Positions 44,918 to 54,191 of a DNA stretch of 64,000 bases are shown here, piece after piece (the first letter of the stretch is position 1; every line of letters begins with the position of its first letter). The translations under genes and the position numbers were made by a program. The notes under the pieces are model-generated. The model saw only the letters and a program-made list of their open reading frames with translations. It had not been told where the DNA came from and did not search any database. Where the stretch lies: contig NZ_CP076022.1 in the NCBI RefSeq assembly GCF_018622995.1, forward strand, positions 868,001-932,000, given 5' to 3'. The stretch comes from Arthrobacter jiangjiafuii (GTDB taxonomy: Bacteria; Actinomycetota; Actinomycetes; Actinomycetales; Micrococcaceae).

Positions 44918-45442
44918 CTACGGGGTCTGCATGGCGTCGCGGTGCGCTGCGGCAGTCTGCAGGTAGGTCGCCGCATTCTGCCGGACGCCGGCATACTCCT
45001 CGTCCGTAAGCTCCCGCCGGACCTTTGCCGGAACCCCGGCGACGAGCGAGCGCGGAGGGATGACTGTTCCTTCCAGCACCACTGCTCCGGCAGCCACCAG
45101 GGAACCGGCGCCGACCACGGCCCCGTTCATCACGGTGGCGCTCATTCCGATCAGGCAGTCGTCCTCCACCGTGCATCCGTGCACCACGGCGCCATGGCCG
45201 ACGCTGACCCGCTCGCCCACGGTGGTGGGGAACCCGGGGTCGGCGTGGAGAACCACGTTGTCCTGCAGATTGGTCCCGGCGCCGACGCGGATCGCGTTGG
45301 AGTCCCCGCGCACACAGACGCCGTAAAACGCGCTGGAGCCTGCCGCCATCACGACGTCGCCGATCAGGGACGCAGTGGGGGCAAGGAAAACGGACGGATC
45401 GACGGTGGGGGTCTGGCCCCGGAGCGTAATGATGTTTGCCAT
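44918..45442 (-). CDS. gamma-carbonic anhydrase/left-handed beta-helix hexapeptide protein
   Basis: The protein has 174 residues. Repeated hexapeptides (IGDVVMAAGSSAFYGVCVRGDSNAIRVG, VVGAGSLVAAGAVVLEGTVI) form the trimeric beta-helix. The three metal His of the gamma class are present in VVLHADPG and VGHGAVVHGC. Members hydrate carbon dioxide or act as acyltransferase-like structural proteins; activity is not certain from sequence. It lies upstream of the ROK gene on the same strand, 92 bases away. Confidence 0.88.
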   Translation of the reverse strand: MANIITLRGQTPTVDPSVFLAPTASLIGDVVMAAGSSAFYGVCVRGDSNAIRVGAGTNLQDNVVLHADPGFPTTVGERVSVGHGAVVHGCTVEDDCLIGMSATVMNGAVVGAGSLVAAGAVVLEGTVIPPRSLVAGVPAKVRRELTDEEYAGVRQNAATYLQTAAAHRDAMQTP

Positions 45443-45496
45443 GCGGCCAGCCTAGCCGGATACGCAAAAACGCTGGTCCGGGCCCAAAGCCTGCCC

Positions 45497-46384
45497 CTAG
45501 TTGAAAACGATGGTCCGCTTGCCGTCGAGCAGCACCCGGTGCTCGGCGTGCCACTGGACCGCCTTGGACAGCGTCCGGCCTTCGACATCGGAACCCAGGG
45601 CGGCCAGCTGCGTGGCCGAACGGGCATGGTCCACCCGGATCACTTCCTGCTCGATGATCGGCCCTTCATCCAGGTCGGAGGTGACATAGTGCGCCGTGGC
45701 ACCGATCAGTTTCACCCCGCGCGCATGGGCCTGGTGGTACGGCCGGGCGCCCTTGAAGGAGGGCAGGAATGAATGGTGGATGTTGATGGCCCGGCCGGAA
45801 AGGTCGCGGCAAAGGTCGTTGCTCAGGATCTGCATGTAGCGCGCCAGCACCACCAGCTCGATATCCAGGTCCTGCATCAGCCCGCGCAGCTGCTCCTCAG
45901 CCGCTTCCTTGCCGGCAGGAGCCAGGGGAATGTGATGGAAGGGCACACCGTAAAACGCCGCCAACTCCGCCAGGTCCTGGTGGTTGGAGACAATTGCCGG
46001 GATCTCGATCGGCAGCGTTCCCGCCCGCTGCCGGAAGAGCAGGTCGTTGAGGCAGTGCCCGGCTTTGGACGCCATGATGAGGGTCCGTACCGGAGTGCCG
46101 GCCTTGTGCAGCTGCCATTCCATGCCGAAGGCGTCGGCCACCGGAGCCAGTGCGGCCCGGACCTCGGCGTGGGAGCCCGGAGCGGCAAAGTCGACGCGCA
46201 TGAAGAAGGTCCCGGTTTCCCGGCTGCCGTACTGCTGGGATTCGATGATGTTTCCCTGCGCTGCCACAAGCCCGCCGGAGACGGCGTGGACTATCCCTGG
46301 CTGGTCCGGACAGGACAGAGTCAGCGTGTAGGCCGCTGGGCCGGTGTTGGCGTCGGTTGGCAGAGGTGCTGGAAAGTCGCTCAC
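45497..46384 (-). CDS. purU: formyltetrahydrofolate deformylase
   Basis: The protein has 295 residues. An N-terminal ACT domain (TLTLSCPDQPGIVHAVSGGL, ETGTFFMRVDF) is followed by a formyltransferase-like domain with PAIVSNHQDLAELA, VLARYMQILSNDLC, the catalytic NIHHSFLPSFKGARPYHQA and DLDEGPIIEQEV. It hydrolyses 10-formyl-THF to formate and THF, balancing one-carbon pools used by PurN and PurH. It is 54 bases upstream of the carbonic anhydrase gene. Confidence 0.95.
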   Translation of the reverse strand: MSDFPAPLPTDANTGPAAYTLTLSCPDQPGIVHAVSGGLVAAQGNIIESQQYGSRETGTFFMRVDFAAPGSHAEVRAALAPVADAFGMEWQLHKAGTPVRTLIMASKAGHCLNDLLFRQRAGTLPIEIPAIVSNHQDLAELAAFYGVPFHHIPLAPAGKEAAEEQLRGLMQDLDIELVVLARYMQILSNDLCRDLSGRAINIHHSFLPSFKGARPYHQAHARGVKLIGATAHYVTSDLDEGPIIEQEVIRVDHARSATQLAALGSDVEGRTLSKAVQWHAEHRVLLDGKRTIVFN

Positions 46385-46417
46385 ATTTCAAGGTTACCCG
46401 CCCGGGAGAGGCTCGCT

Positions 46418-46423
46418 TAGGCT
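46418..46423 (+). promoter_or_regulatory. -10 box TAGGCT of a leaderless gene
   Basis: TAGGCT lies six bases before the ATG at 46430. The intervening AAGGAA could also act as a weak Shine-Dalgarno sequence but is too close to the start. Confidence 0.65.
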
Positions 46424-46429
46424 AAGGAA

Positions 46430-46966
46430 ATGGACGTAACCTTCATGCCGCTCTCCGACAAGGACGTCGAAGAGCTGGTCAAGTTCCTGACAACCAATGC
46501 CTTCCCCTTCCACCGGATCACCGCGCCGTCGGAGGCCCTGGTCCGCCAGCTGGTTCTCGACGGCCGTTTTGAGGCCGACGGCGTCTGCACCTATTGGGTC
46601 TTTGGAGACAACCACCGGCTGGGGCTGGCCATCGTGGAGCGGCTGGACAGCCTGTGCCCCACGTTCGACCTGCGCCTGGTGGAAGAGTCCCGTGGGCGCG
46701 GCGCCGGGGTTCCGGTGCTGCAGGCCCTGACCGGGCTGGTGTTCACGGACCGGCCTGAGGCACTGCGGTTTGCGGGCCGCACCAGGGAGGACAACATTGC
46801 CATGCGCAAGACGTTCCTCCGGTCAGGCTTCCTGAAGGAGGCGCACTACCGGGAGGACTGGCCGCTGGATGACGGGCGCCGGATCGCCTCCGTCACCTAC
46901 TCTGTCCTGCGCCGTGACTGGGAACAGGGGACGGTGACCGGCTTCATCTGGGAGGACGTGGACTAG
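46430..46966 (+). CDS. GNAT family N-acetyltransferase
   Basis: The protein has 178 residues. Motif A is LVEESRGRGAGVPVLQALTGLVF, followed by RFAGRTREDNIAMRKTFLRSGFLKEAHYREDWP, close to RimJ/RimL-type acetyltransferases. The N-terminal segment LVKFLTTNAFPFHRITAPS is shared by a group of actinobacterial GNATs. The acceptor is unknown. It is probably leaderless and overlaps the convergent monooxygenase gene by four bases. Confidence 0.88.
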   Translation: MDVTFMPLSDKDVEELVKFLTTNAFPFHRITAPSEALVRQLVLDGRFEADGVCTYWVFGDNHRLGLAIVERLDSLCPTFDLRLVEESRGRGAGVPVLQALTGLVFTDRPEALRFAGRTREDNIAMRKTFLRSGFLKEAHYREDWPLDDGRRIASVTYSVLRRDWEQGTVTGFIWEDVD

Positions 46967-48075
46967 GAACCGCTTCGGGAGGGCTCCGCAGGCCGGGTCG
47001 GGGCGGAGGAGCCGGTGAGCAGCTCCAGCGCTGCCGTCGCCGCCGCGCGCCCGGCCCGCGTCGCCCCCAGCGTGGAGGAGGATTCCCCGTAGCCAACCAG
47101 GAACAGCTGCGGGCGGCCCGCCACCTGAGGTCCGTCCATCCGGATACCCCCGCCCGGTCCGCGCAGCCGCAGGGGAGCCAGATGGTCCAGGGACGCACGG
47201 AACCCCGTGGCCCACAGGACTGTGTCCAGCTCTGCCGTACTGCCGTCTGCGAAGACCACCCCCGTCCGGGTGAACCGGGCCAGAGGGCCCCGGGAAACCA
47301 GGACGCCGTCGTCGATCCCTTGCCGGTACTGGGTGGTCAGCGGCAGCTTGGTTGCTGCAACCACGCTGAGCGGGGGAAGCCCGGCACGGGTGCGCTCGCT
47401 GACCTGCTGCTCGACGTCGCGTCCCCACTCGGCGTCGAACGGGGTGCGGGTGAACTCCGGCGGCCTGCGGGTGGACCAGACGGTGCCGGCACCGGCGTCG
47501 TGCAGTTGCAGCAGGAACTGTACGGCGGAGGTTCCGCCGCCCACCACCAGGACGCGGCGACCGGCGAAGTCTCCTGCATTGGTGAAGTCCCGGGTGTGCA
47601 GCTGGGTGCCGCTGAAGGACTCCTGTCCCGGATAGCGCGGCCAGTGCGGCTTGTCCCAGGTGCCGGTGGCGTTGATGACGGCCCGGGCCAGCCAGGATCC
47701 GTGGTCCGTAGCGACGAGGAGCCGGTCCGTCCCGGCCTCGGTCACCGTGAGGGCCCGGACCGGCCGTTGGACTTGCAGCCCGAATTCCTGCTCGTAGGCG
47801 CCGTAGTAGCGGCTGACCACCGACGATGCCGGCTCGCGGGGATCCGGGGTGCCCAGCGGAAAGCGGGGCAGGTCATGGATGCCGTGCGCGGACCCCAGGG
47901 TCAGCGAATCCCAACGGTGCCGCCAGGCGCCCCCGGGGCCATCGTTGGCATCCAGGACCACGAAACCGGTGCCGGGGGCCAGGCCCCGGCGCTGCAGATG
48001 GTAGGCGGCACTTAAGCCGGCCTGTCCGGCGCCGATCACCGCCACATCAACTTCGACCGCGCTGGAGTGCGCCAT
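46963..48075 (-). CDS. flavin-dependent monooxygenase/NAD(P)-binding oxidoreductase
   Basis: The protein has 370 residues from the ATG at 48075; upstream in-frame sequence lies in the glyA riboswitch region and is rejected. The FAD motif is AVIGAGQAGLSAAYHL and the NADPH motif is VLVVGGGTSAVQFLLQL. The ATG motif is ATGTWDKPHWP and the late motif is LWATGFRASLDHL. This resembles FMO-like putative monooxygenases of actinobacteria (CzcO family). The substrate is unknown. The gene runs divergently from glyA. Confidence 0.87.
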   Translation of the reverse strand: MAHSSAVEVDVAVIGAGQAGLSAAYHLQRRGLAPGTGFVVLDANDGPGGAWRHRWDSLTLGSAHGIHDLPRFPLGTPDPREPASSVVSRYYGAYEQEFGLQVQRPVRALTVTEAGTDRLLVATDHGSWLARAVINATGTWDKPHWPRYPGQESFSGTQLHTRDFTNAGDFAGRRVLVVGGGTSAVQFLLQLHDAGAGTVWSTRRPPEFTRTPFDAEWGRDVEQQVSERTRAGLPPLSVVAATKLPLTTQYRQGIDDGVLVSRGPLARFTRTGVVFADGSTAELDTVLWATGFRASLDHLAPLRLRGPGGGIRMDGPQVAGRPQLFLVGYGESSSTLGATRAGRAAATAALELLTGSSAPTRPAEPSRSGS

Positions 48076-48186
48076 GAATCCGCCTTCCGGGATGTCTTCC
48101 CTTCTGCCAACCGTCGGGCCGGCCTGCCTATTCCGTCCGGCCGCCCATTGTGACGGCGGGGAGGGGGTGTGAAGCCCGACTTCCGA

Positions 48187-48192
48187 TACGAT
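48187..48192 (+). promoter_or_regulatory. -10 box TACGAT before the ZTP riboswitch
   Basis: TACGAT lies seven bases before the first predicted P1 base of the aptamer, so transcription would begin at the riboswitch. I see no good -35. Confidence 0.45.
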
Positions 48193-48193
48193 G

Positions 48194-48282
48194 GTGACGT
48201 CGCAACTGGCGTTAGGTGGGTCACCACCAGGGAGCGGCCAAGCAGCACAGACCACGGATCGCACGCCTGGGCCGGAGGTCAC
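48194..48282 (+). ncRNA. ZTP riboswitch (pfl motif) upstream of glyA-folD
   Basis: P1 is GTCGC (48199-48203) with GCGGC (48234-48238). The conserved ACTGGCG follows, then P2 GGTGG (48215-48219) with CCACC (48224-48228), and GGGAGC. After a linker, the conserved CGCCTGGGC (48264-48272) closes the pseudoknot by pairing CGCC with GGCG of the 5' half. An outer GTGAC/GTCAC pair may enclose it. The pfl motif senses ZTP (or ZMP) and activates one-carbon genes. It lies about 100 bases before glyA. The expression platform is not clear. Confidence 0.92.
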
Positions 48283-48383
48283 GCCTTCTGTTTGTCATGC
48301 CCGGGCTCTTTGTCTTATACAGAGTGTCGGGATGTGCCCGGCAGTCTGCCTGACCCATAGAACCCCTTCCCCAGGAGATCCTT

Positions 48384-49667
48384 GTGAGACTATCCACCCA
48401 GCCAGTGACCGACGCCCGGCTATCGGACGTCGACCCGGAAATTGCCGCGGTCCTGAACGACGAGCTGGCCCGCCAGCGGGACACACTGGAAATGATCGCC
48501 TCGGAGAACTTTGCTCCCCGCGCCGTGTTGGAGGCCCAGGGCTCGGTCCTGACCAACAAGTACGCCGAGGGCTACCCGGGCCGCCGCTACTACGGCGGCT
48601 GCGAACACGTGGATGTTGCCGAGAACCTGGCCATCGAGCGGGTAAAGGAATTGTTCGGCGCCGAGTTCGCCAATGTCCAGCCACACTCCGGTGCCTCCGC
48701 CAATGCAGCGGCCCTGGCCGCCCTGATCTCACCCGGCGACAAGCTGATGGGGCTGGATCTTGCCCACGGCGGACACCTGACCCACGGCATGAAGCTGAAC
48801 TTCTCCGGAAAACTCTACGAGGTGGCGGCCTATGGCGTGGACAAGGACACCTACCGGGTGGACATGGACAAGGTCCGCGAGCAGGCGCTCGCCGAGCGGC
48901 CGAAGGTGATCATCGCCGGCTGGTCCGCCTATCCCCGCCAGCTGGACTTCGACGCGTTCGCCTCCATCGCCAAGGAGGTGGGGGCCTACCTCTGGACGGA
49001 CATGGCGCACTTCGCCGGCCTGGTGGCCGCCGGCCTGCACCCGAACCCGGTGCCGGCCTCCGACGTCGTCACCTCCACCGTGCACAAGACCCTCGCCGGA
49101 CCACGCTCCGGTGTCATCCTCGCCAAGGAGCAGTACGGCAAAAAGCTGAACTCGGCAGTGTTCCCGGGCCAGCAGGGCGGTCCGCTGATGCACGTCATCG
49201 CCGCCAAGGCAGTGGCTTTCAAGATTGCCGGCTCCGAAGAGTTCCGTGAACGGCAGGAACGCGTGCTGGAAGGTGCGCGGATCATTGCCGACCGGCTCAA
49301 CGCCCCCGACGTCGCTGAACACGGCGTCTCCGTCCTCACCGGCGGCACCGATGTGCACCTGATCCTGGTGGACCTGCGCAACTCCGCGCTGGACGGCAGG
49401 CAGGCCGAAGACCTTCTGCATTCGGTGGGCATCACGGTGAACCGCAACTCGGTCCCGTTCGATCCGCGCCCGCCCATGGTCACCTCCGGCCTGCGCATCG
49501 GAACCCCCGCCCTGGCAACGCGGGGCTTCGGCGCCGCGGAATTCACCGAGGTTGCGGAGATCATCGCCGCGGCCCTGAAACCGGCCCCCGATGTTGAGGC
49601 ACTGCGTGCCCGCGTCCAGGCCCTCACCGCGGACTTCCCGCTCTACCCCGGACAGGAACAGTGGTAA
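48384..49667 (+). CDS. glyA: serine hydroxymethyltransferase
   Basis: The protein has 427 residues from a GTG at 48384 with AGGAG seven to eleven bases upstream. It converts serine and THF to glycine and 5,10-methylene-THF with PLP. Landmarks are [44 protein letters not shown] and the PLP lysine in [26 protein letters not shown] and [15 protein letters not shown] segments follow. It lies downstream of the ZTP riboswitch and overlaps or abuts folD, which uses its product. Confidence 0.97.
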   Translation: MRLSTQPVTDARLSDVDPEIAAVLNDELARQRDTLEMIASENFAPRAVLEAQGSVLTNKYAEGYPGRRYYGGCEHVDVAENLAIERVKELFGAEFANVQPHSGASANAAALAALISPGDKLMGLDLAHGGHLTHGMKLNFSGKLYEVAAYGVDKDTYRVDMDKVREQALAERPKVIIAGWSAYPRQLDFDAFASIAKEVGAYLWTDMAHFAGLVAAGLHPNPVPASDVVTSTVHKTLAGPRSGVILAKEQYGKKLNSAVFPGQQGGPLMHVIAAKAVAFKIAGSEEFRERQERVLEGARIIADRLNAPDVAEHGVSVLTGGTDVHLILVDLRNSALDGRQAEDLLHSVGITVNRNSVPFDPRPPMVTSGLRIGTPALATRGFGAAEFTEVAEIIAAALKPAPDVEALRARVQALTADFPLYPGQEQW

Positions 49668-49690
49668 CGACCATGGAAAAGGGAACCAAT

Positions 49691-50722
49691 ATGGAAGGCT
49701 CCGTGACACGGAAAGACACCACGACGCAGAAAGGCTCCGCCAACGTGCAGGAAACCCCGCCGGAATCACCCGAAACCGACAGCGTGAACCTGGGCTGGGA
49801 GAAAAAGGAGAAGACCGACTTCGGCACTCCGGTCGCCGCGCAGATCCTCGATGGCCGCAAGGCTGCCCGGGAGATCAAGGAAGAACTGGCGGAGCGTGTC
49901 GCGGTCCTGAAGGAGACGCACGGCATCACCCCGGGCCTGGGAACCGTCCTGGTCGGTGACGACCCGGCCAGCCATTCCTACGTGGGCGGCAAGCACAAGG
50001 ACTGCCAGCAGGTGGGCATCAACTCGGTCCGCCGGGACCTGCCCGAAGACATCAGCCAGGAGGACCTGGAGAAGGTCATCGACGAACTCAACGCCGATCC
50101 TGCCACCACCGGGTACATCGTCCAGCTGCCGCTGCCGGCACATATCGACACCAACGCGATCCTGGAACGGATTGCCCCGGAAAAGGACGCCGACGGGCTG
50201 CACCCGGTGAACCTGGGCCGGCTGGTCCTGAACGTCAGCGAACCGATGACCTCTCCGCTGCCGTGCACTCCGCACGGGATCGTTCAGCTGCTGGTCCGCA
50301 ACGGGATCTCCCTGAACGGCAAGAAGGTGCTGGTGGTCGGCCGCGGCGTCACCGTGGGCCGCCCGCTGGGCCTGCTGCTGACCCGCCGTCCGATCAACGC
50401 CACGGTGACCCTGGCGCATACCGGCACGGTGGACCTGTTTGAACACCTGCAGGAAGCCGACGTGGTGGTGGCCGCCGCCGGGTTCCCGGAAATGATCAGG
50501 GCCGAGGACCTCAAGCCCGGGGCCATCGTGCTGGACGTGGGCGTGACCCGGGTGACCGATCCGGAGACGGGCAAGACCACCCTGACCGGCGACGTCGAGC
50601 CGGCGGCAGCTGACGTGGCGTCCTGGATCTCCCCGAACCCCGGGGGAGTCGGTCCGATGACCCGGGCCATGCTGCTCTCCAACGTGGTGGAGGCCGCCGA
50701 GCGCGCTGCCGGGATTCTCTAG
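49691..50722 (+). CDS. folD: methylenetetrahydrofolate dehydrogenase/cyclohydrolase with N-terminal extension
   Basis: The protein has 343 residues if the ATG at 49691 (AAGGGA six bases upstream) is used; a GTG at 49661 and an ATG at 49673 are alternatives. It converts 5,10-methylene-THF to 10-formyl-THF. The catalytic [37 protein letters not shown] and NADP-site [14 protein letters not shown] are intact. Before [16 protein letters not shown], where FolD normally begins, there is an acidic, Thr/Glu-rich extension of about 48 residues. It is co-transcribed with glyA. Confidence 0.92.
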   Translation: MEGSVTRKDTTTQKGSANVQETPPESPETDSVNLGWEKKEKTDFGTPVAAQILDGRKAAREIKEELAERVAVLKETHGITPGLGTVLVGDDPASHSYVGGKHKDCQQVGINSVRRDLPEDISQEDLEKVIDELNADPATTGYIVQLPLPAHIDTNAILERIAPEKDADGLHPVNLGRLVLNVSEPMTSPLPCTPHGIVQLLVRNGISLNGKKVLVVGRGVTVGRPLGLLLTRRPINATVTLAHTGTVDLFEHLQEADVVVAAAGFPEMIRAEDLKPGAIVLDVGVTRVTDPETGKTTLTGDVEPAAADVASWISPNPGGVGPMTRAMLLSNVVEAAERAAGIL

Positions 50723-50791
50723 GCACCGCTTCCGGTTATTTAGCCGCTGGTCCGGGCCGCGCCGCGCGCGCTCCGGACCGGCGGCGTGCAT

Positions 50792-50797
50792 TAGGCT
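50792..50797 (+). promoter_or_regulatory. -10 box TAGGCT of a leaderless ABC exporter operon
   Basis: TAGGCT lies exactly six bases before the GTG at 50804, with no Shine-Dalgarno sequence. Confidence 0.7.
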
Positions 50798-50803
50798 GTT
50801 GCA

Positions 50804-51769
50804 GTGCCGCAGATCACACCATCCCAAACCGTTCCCCGGACCGCCTCCGCTACCGTCATTTCCGCTCATAACCTGACCAAGACCTACGGCAGTTTCAACG
50901 CTGTGGACGGCATCAGTTTCGAGGTGCCGGCCGGGGAGTCCTTCGGCCTGCTCGGACCCAACGGGGCCGGCAAATCCACGACCATGAAAATGATCGGCGG
51001 TGTTTCCTCCCGCACCTCCGGCGACCTGGCCATCATGGGCCTGGACCCGGACCGCTACGGGCCCGAAGTGCGGGCGCACCTGGGTGTGGTCCCGCAGCAG
51101 GACAATCTTGACGAGGACCTGCGGGTGCGTGACAACCTCCTGGCCTACGGCCGCTACTTCGGCCTGCCCAAGAGCTACCTCGGGCCCAAGGCGGACGAAC
51201 TGCTGGAGTTCGCCCAGCTCACCGACAAAGCCAAGGCACGGGTGGACTCGCTCTCCGGGGGGATGAAGCGGCGGCTGACCATCGCCCGGTCGCTGATCAA
51301 CGACCCCAAAATCCTGCTGCTGGATGAGCCCACCACCGGTTTGGATCCGCAGGCCCGGCACATCCTCTGGGACCGGCTCTTCCGGCTCAAGGAAGCCGGC
51401 GTCACGCTGATCCTGACCACCCATTACATGGACGAGGCAGAGCAGCTGTGCGACCGGCTGGTCGTGGTGGACAAGGGAAGAATTATGGCCGAGGGTTCAC
51501 CGGCTGCGCTGATCCGGGAGCATTCCACCCGCGAGGTGCTGGAGCTGCGCTTCGGCTCCGAGCGCAACACCACGGTGGCCGGTGAACTGGAAGGAATCGG
51601 CGAACGGCTCGAGACACTTCCGGACCGCGTCCTGATCTACGCCAACGACGGCGAGGCCGCCCTCGAGGCGGTCAGCGCCCGCGGGCTGCGTCCCATTACC
51701 TCGCTGGTGCGCCGCTCCTCGCTGGAGGACGTGTTCCTCCGGCTGACCGGCAGGAGCCTCGTTGACTGA
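50804..51769 (+). CDS. ABC-2 exporter ATP-binding protein (DrrA/NodI type)
   Basis: The protein has 321 residues. Walker A is GPNGAGKSTTMKM, the signature is LSGGMKRRLTIARSL and Walker B is ILLLDEPTTGLDPQARH. The H-loop is TTHYMDEAEQL. The C-terminal 80 residues form the DrrA/NodI accessory domain (TTVAGELEGIGERLETL). It powers the two ABC-2 permeases encoded next. It is probably a drug, lipid or glycan exporter. The GTG start has a leaderless -10. Confidence 0.92.
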   Translation: MPQITPSQTVPRTASATVISAHNLTKTYGSFNAVDGISFEVPAGESFGLLGPNGAGKSTTMKMIGGVSSRTSGDLAIMGLDPDRYGPEVRAHLGVVPQQDNLDEDLRVRDNLLAYGRYFGLPKSYLGPKADELLEFAQLTDKAKARVDSLSGGMKRRLTIARSLINDPKILLLDEPTTGLDPQARHILWDRLFRLKEAGVTLILTTHYMDEAEQLCDRLVVVDKGRIMAEGSPAALIREHSTREVLELRFGSERNTTVAGELEGIGERLETLPDRVLIYANDGEAALEAVSARGLRPITSLVRRSSLEDVFLRLTGRSLVD

Positions 51770-52661
51770 GCGGCAGCCCTCCGGCCCTGTCACCGCCCCG
51801 GCTGACCACCATGCCGTGCTGGGGCTGCGCTCACCGCTGACACCGGAAGAGACGGCGGTCCGGGCGCGGCGCTTTGGCGCGCTCTACTACGCCGAACACT
51901 GGGTCCGGCGCATGCGCGGCTATGGCTGGACCGTGCTCATGACGGCGGTGGGCACGCCGCTGGTGTACCTCTTTGGCATGGGCGTGGGGCTTGCCTCGCT
52001 GGTGGATACCAGCGGAGCAGCGTTCGACGCCGGCAACGGGACCTCGGTGTCCTACCTCTCCTTCGTGGCGCCGGCGCTGCTGGCCACCGCCGCGATCATG
52101 GTCGCCAGCGAGGAGAACACCTATACGGTGATGGGCGGCTTCAAATGGCACCGGACCTATTACGGCCCCAACGCCTCTCCGCTAAGCAGCGGCCAGCTGG
52201 TGGACGGGCACCTCATCGGCTTTTCCGTCCGGCTGCTGATCACCACCGGAACGTACTTTGCATTCCTGCTGGCGTTCGGAGCCGTTGATCGGCCCGCTAC
52301 CGCCTGGCTGATGATCTTCACGGCCATTCTGGGCGGCGTGGCCTTTGGGTTGCCGCTGATGGCCTTCAGTGCTTCCCTCGAAGAGGATAAGGGCCAGTTC
52401 GCCATGGTGCAGCGGTTCATCGTGATGCCGCTGTTCCTGTTCTCGGGCACCTTCTTTCCGCTGGAATCCCTGCCCGGAGCCATCCGGTGGATCGGCTGGA
52501 TCTCCCCGCTGTGGCACTCCACCGAGCTGGGACGCATCCTGAGCTACGGCTATGTGGAACCGCCGGCCCTGACTGCGGTGCACCTGGCGTATTTGCTGCT
52601 GCTTGCCGTCGTCGGCTGGCTCCTGGCGCGCCGCAACTTCACCCGGAGGTTGGGAAAATGA
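51762..52661 (+). CDS. ABC-2 type permease
   Basis: The protein has 299 residues. The TTG at 51762 is supported by AGGAG six bases upstream and overlaps the ATPase stop by eight bases. About six helices are present, including YGWTVLMTAVGTPLVYLFGMGVGLASL, RLLITTGTYFAFLLAFGAV and FIVMPLFLFSGTFFPLESLPGAIRWIG, the ABC-2 signature region. The N-terminal cytoplasmic domain is about 60 residues. It pairs with the next gene. Confidence 0.9.
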   Translation: MTERQPSGPVTAPADHHAVLGLRSPLTPEETAVRARRFGALYYAEHWVRRMRGYGWTVLMTAVGTPLVYLFGMGVGLASLVDTSGAAFDAGNGTSVSYLSFVAPALLATAAIMVASEENTYTVMGGFKWHRTYYGPNASPLSSGQLVDGHLIGFSVRLLITTGTYFAFLLAFGAVDRPATAWLMIFTAILGGVAFGLPLMAFSASLEEDKGQFAMVQRFIVMPLFLFSGTFFPLESLPGAIRWIGWISPLWHSTELGRILSYGYVEPPALTAVHLAYLLLLAVVGWLLARRNFTRRLGK

Positions 52662-53506
52662 CGCATGGAAGAGCGATCGCGGCCCCGCGGCTTGCCCCCA
52701 CCCAACTGGCGCCGGAAAACCGTATTCTCGGGTCCCTTTACGCCCGGAACATCCGCTCGGTTTTCGCCCGCGGGCTCAAAGCCACCTGGGGCAGCAACTA
52801 CGCGGTCATGATCAGCGGGTTCGTGGAACCGGTGCTGTACCTGGTGGCCATGGGTATCGGGCTGGGGTCCCTGATCGGCACCGTTGCAGGGCCGGGCGGC
52901 CAGGAGATCGGTTACGCCAACTACATTGCTCCGGCGCTGCTGGCCGTTTCCGCCATGAACGGCGCCGTTTACGACTCCACCATGAACGTGTTCTTCAAAC
53001 TGAACTACGCCAAGCTTTATGAAGGCATGCTCGCCACCTCGCTGGGGCCGCTCGACGTCGCCCTCGGGGAAATCCTGCTCGCGCTGTTGCGCGGGGCCAT
53101 GTACGCCACCGGCTTCACCGCGGTGATGGCGGCCATGGTGCTGATCACGTCGCCGTGGGCGCTGCTCATGATTCCGGCGGCCGTGGTGGTGGCCTTCGGG
53201 TTTGCCTCCTTCGGCATGGCCATCACCAGCTATATGAAGACCTTCCAGCAGTTGGACTGGGTGGGTTTTGTCATGCTGCCGATGTTCCTGTTCTCCGCGA
53301 CCTTCTACCCGCTCAGCGTGTACCCCCAGGGCATCCAATGGGTCATCCAGGCGCTGCCGCTCTGGCACGGGGTGGAAATGATGCGCCAGCTCAGCATGGG
53401 CCTGATCGACTGGTCCACCGCCGGGCACCTGCTCTACTTCATTGTGATGATCGCCCTGGGACTGGTGGTGACTACCCGGCGACTTCGGGCCCTGTTCCTG
53501 AAGTAG
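52658..53506 (+). CDS. ABC-2 type permease (NodJ/DrrB type)
   Basis: The protein has 282 residues from the ATG at 52658, four bases inside the end of the first permease gene and preceded by GGAGG. Landmarks are [27 protein letters not shown], the [22 protein letters not shown] motif shared with NodJ, and [26 protein letters not shown]. It forms the membrane pore with the first permease. Its 3' end overlaps the convergent macrodomain gene by 35 bases. Confidence 0.92.
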   Translation: MTHGRAIAAPRLAPTQLAPENRILGSLYARNIRSVFARGLKATWGSNYAVMISGFVEPVLYLVAMGIGLGSLIGTVAGPGGQEIGYANYIAPALLAVSAMNGAVYDSTMNVFFKLNYAKLYEGMLATSLGPLDVALGEILLALLRGAMYATGFTAVMAAMVLITSPWALLMIPAAVVVAFGFASFGMAITSYMKTFQQLDWVGFVMLPMFLFSATFYPLSVYPQGIQWVIQALPLWHGVEMMRQLSMGLIDWSTAGHLLYFIVMIALGLVVTTRRLRALFLK

Positions 53507-54038
53507 GCGTTCCTCGATCAGCTGCCAGCTCCTCCCAAACCGAGCGGAACAGCCGTTCCAGGCCCGGGTTGAAGAGCACAAACTCCACCGACTGCACACT
53601 CCGGGCGGGATGGGCGGCCACCGTCCGCAGCCCCGTCTCGGCCACCACCGCGGGGTCCCAGCCGTACACCCCGGCGCTGATCGCGGGAAAGGCCACGGTG
53701 GCGGCACCGAGCTCCTCGGCCACCTCCAGCGAGCGCCTGAAGCTGGAGGCCAGCAGCTCGGGGTCCGTCTGCCCAGCCCGCGCATTGGGGCCGACGGTGT
53801 GGATCACCCAGCGCGCCGGCAGGGAGAACCCGGGCGTAGCCACCGCGTCTCCGACGGGCAGGCCCTGTGCATAGGCTCCGGCCCGCAGCTCACGGCAGGC
53901 AGCGAGCAGTTCCGGCCCCGCCGCGCGGTGGATCGCGCCGTCCACCCCGCCGCCGCCGAGCAGCGAGGAATTGGCCGCATTCACAATCGCGTCGGCGGTA
54001 CTGGCCGTGATGTCTCCGGTGCTGAAGATGATCTGCAT
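53472..54038 (-). CDS. macrodomain protein, O-acetyl-ADP-ribose deacetylase-like
   Basis: The protein has 188 residues. The macrodomain signature is [26 protein letters not shown], with VIHTVGPNA and [11 protein letters not shown], matching the MacroD/YmdB class. Such enzymes remove ADP-ribose from proteins or deacetylate O-acetyl-ADP-ribose. The C-terminal 20 residues are Gly/Thr/Pro-rich and lie in the overlap with the ABC permease gene. The gene is monocistronic. Confidence 0.93.
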   Translation of the reverse strand: MQIIFSTGDITASTADAIVNAANSSLLGGGGVDGAIHRAAGPELLAACRELRAGAYAQGLPVGDAVATPGFSLPARWVIHTVGPNARAGQTDPELLASSFRRSLEVAEELGAATVAFPAISAGVYGWDPAVVAETGLRTVAAHPARSVQSVEFVLFNPGLERLFRSVWEELAADRGTPTSGTGPEVAG

Positions 54039-54191
54039 CCGGCAAGTCTGGCACCTGCACCGATGCCTTCCGCAAGTGGAACCGGGCGGGGATCATGGGT
54101 TGCGCAGGGCGGGAGCGGGGCCGGCACCGGTCAGCAGCCGAAGCCAGGCGCACCCCGGCAGAACCGCCGGGCCCATCCCTGAGGAGTTGCC

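Noticed and set aside
48076-48282. N-terminal extension of the flavin monooxygenase on the minus strand
   Set aside because: It would be antisense to the riboswitch; the FAD motif begins just after the ATG at 48075, the normal position.
48187-48383. THF riboswitch upstream of glyA-folD
   Set aside because: The conserved ACTGGCG, GGTGG/CCACC, GGGAGC and CGCCTGGGC elements and their pairing match the ZTP (pfl) motif instead.
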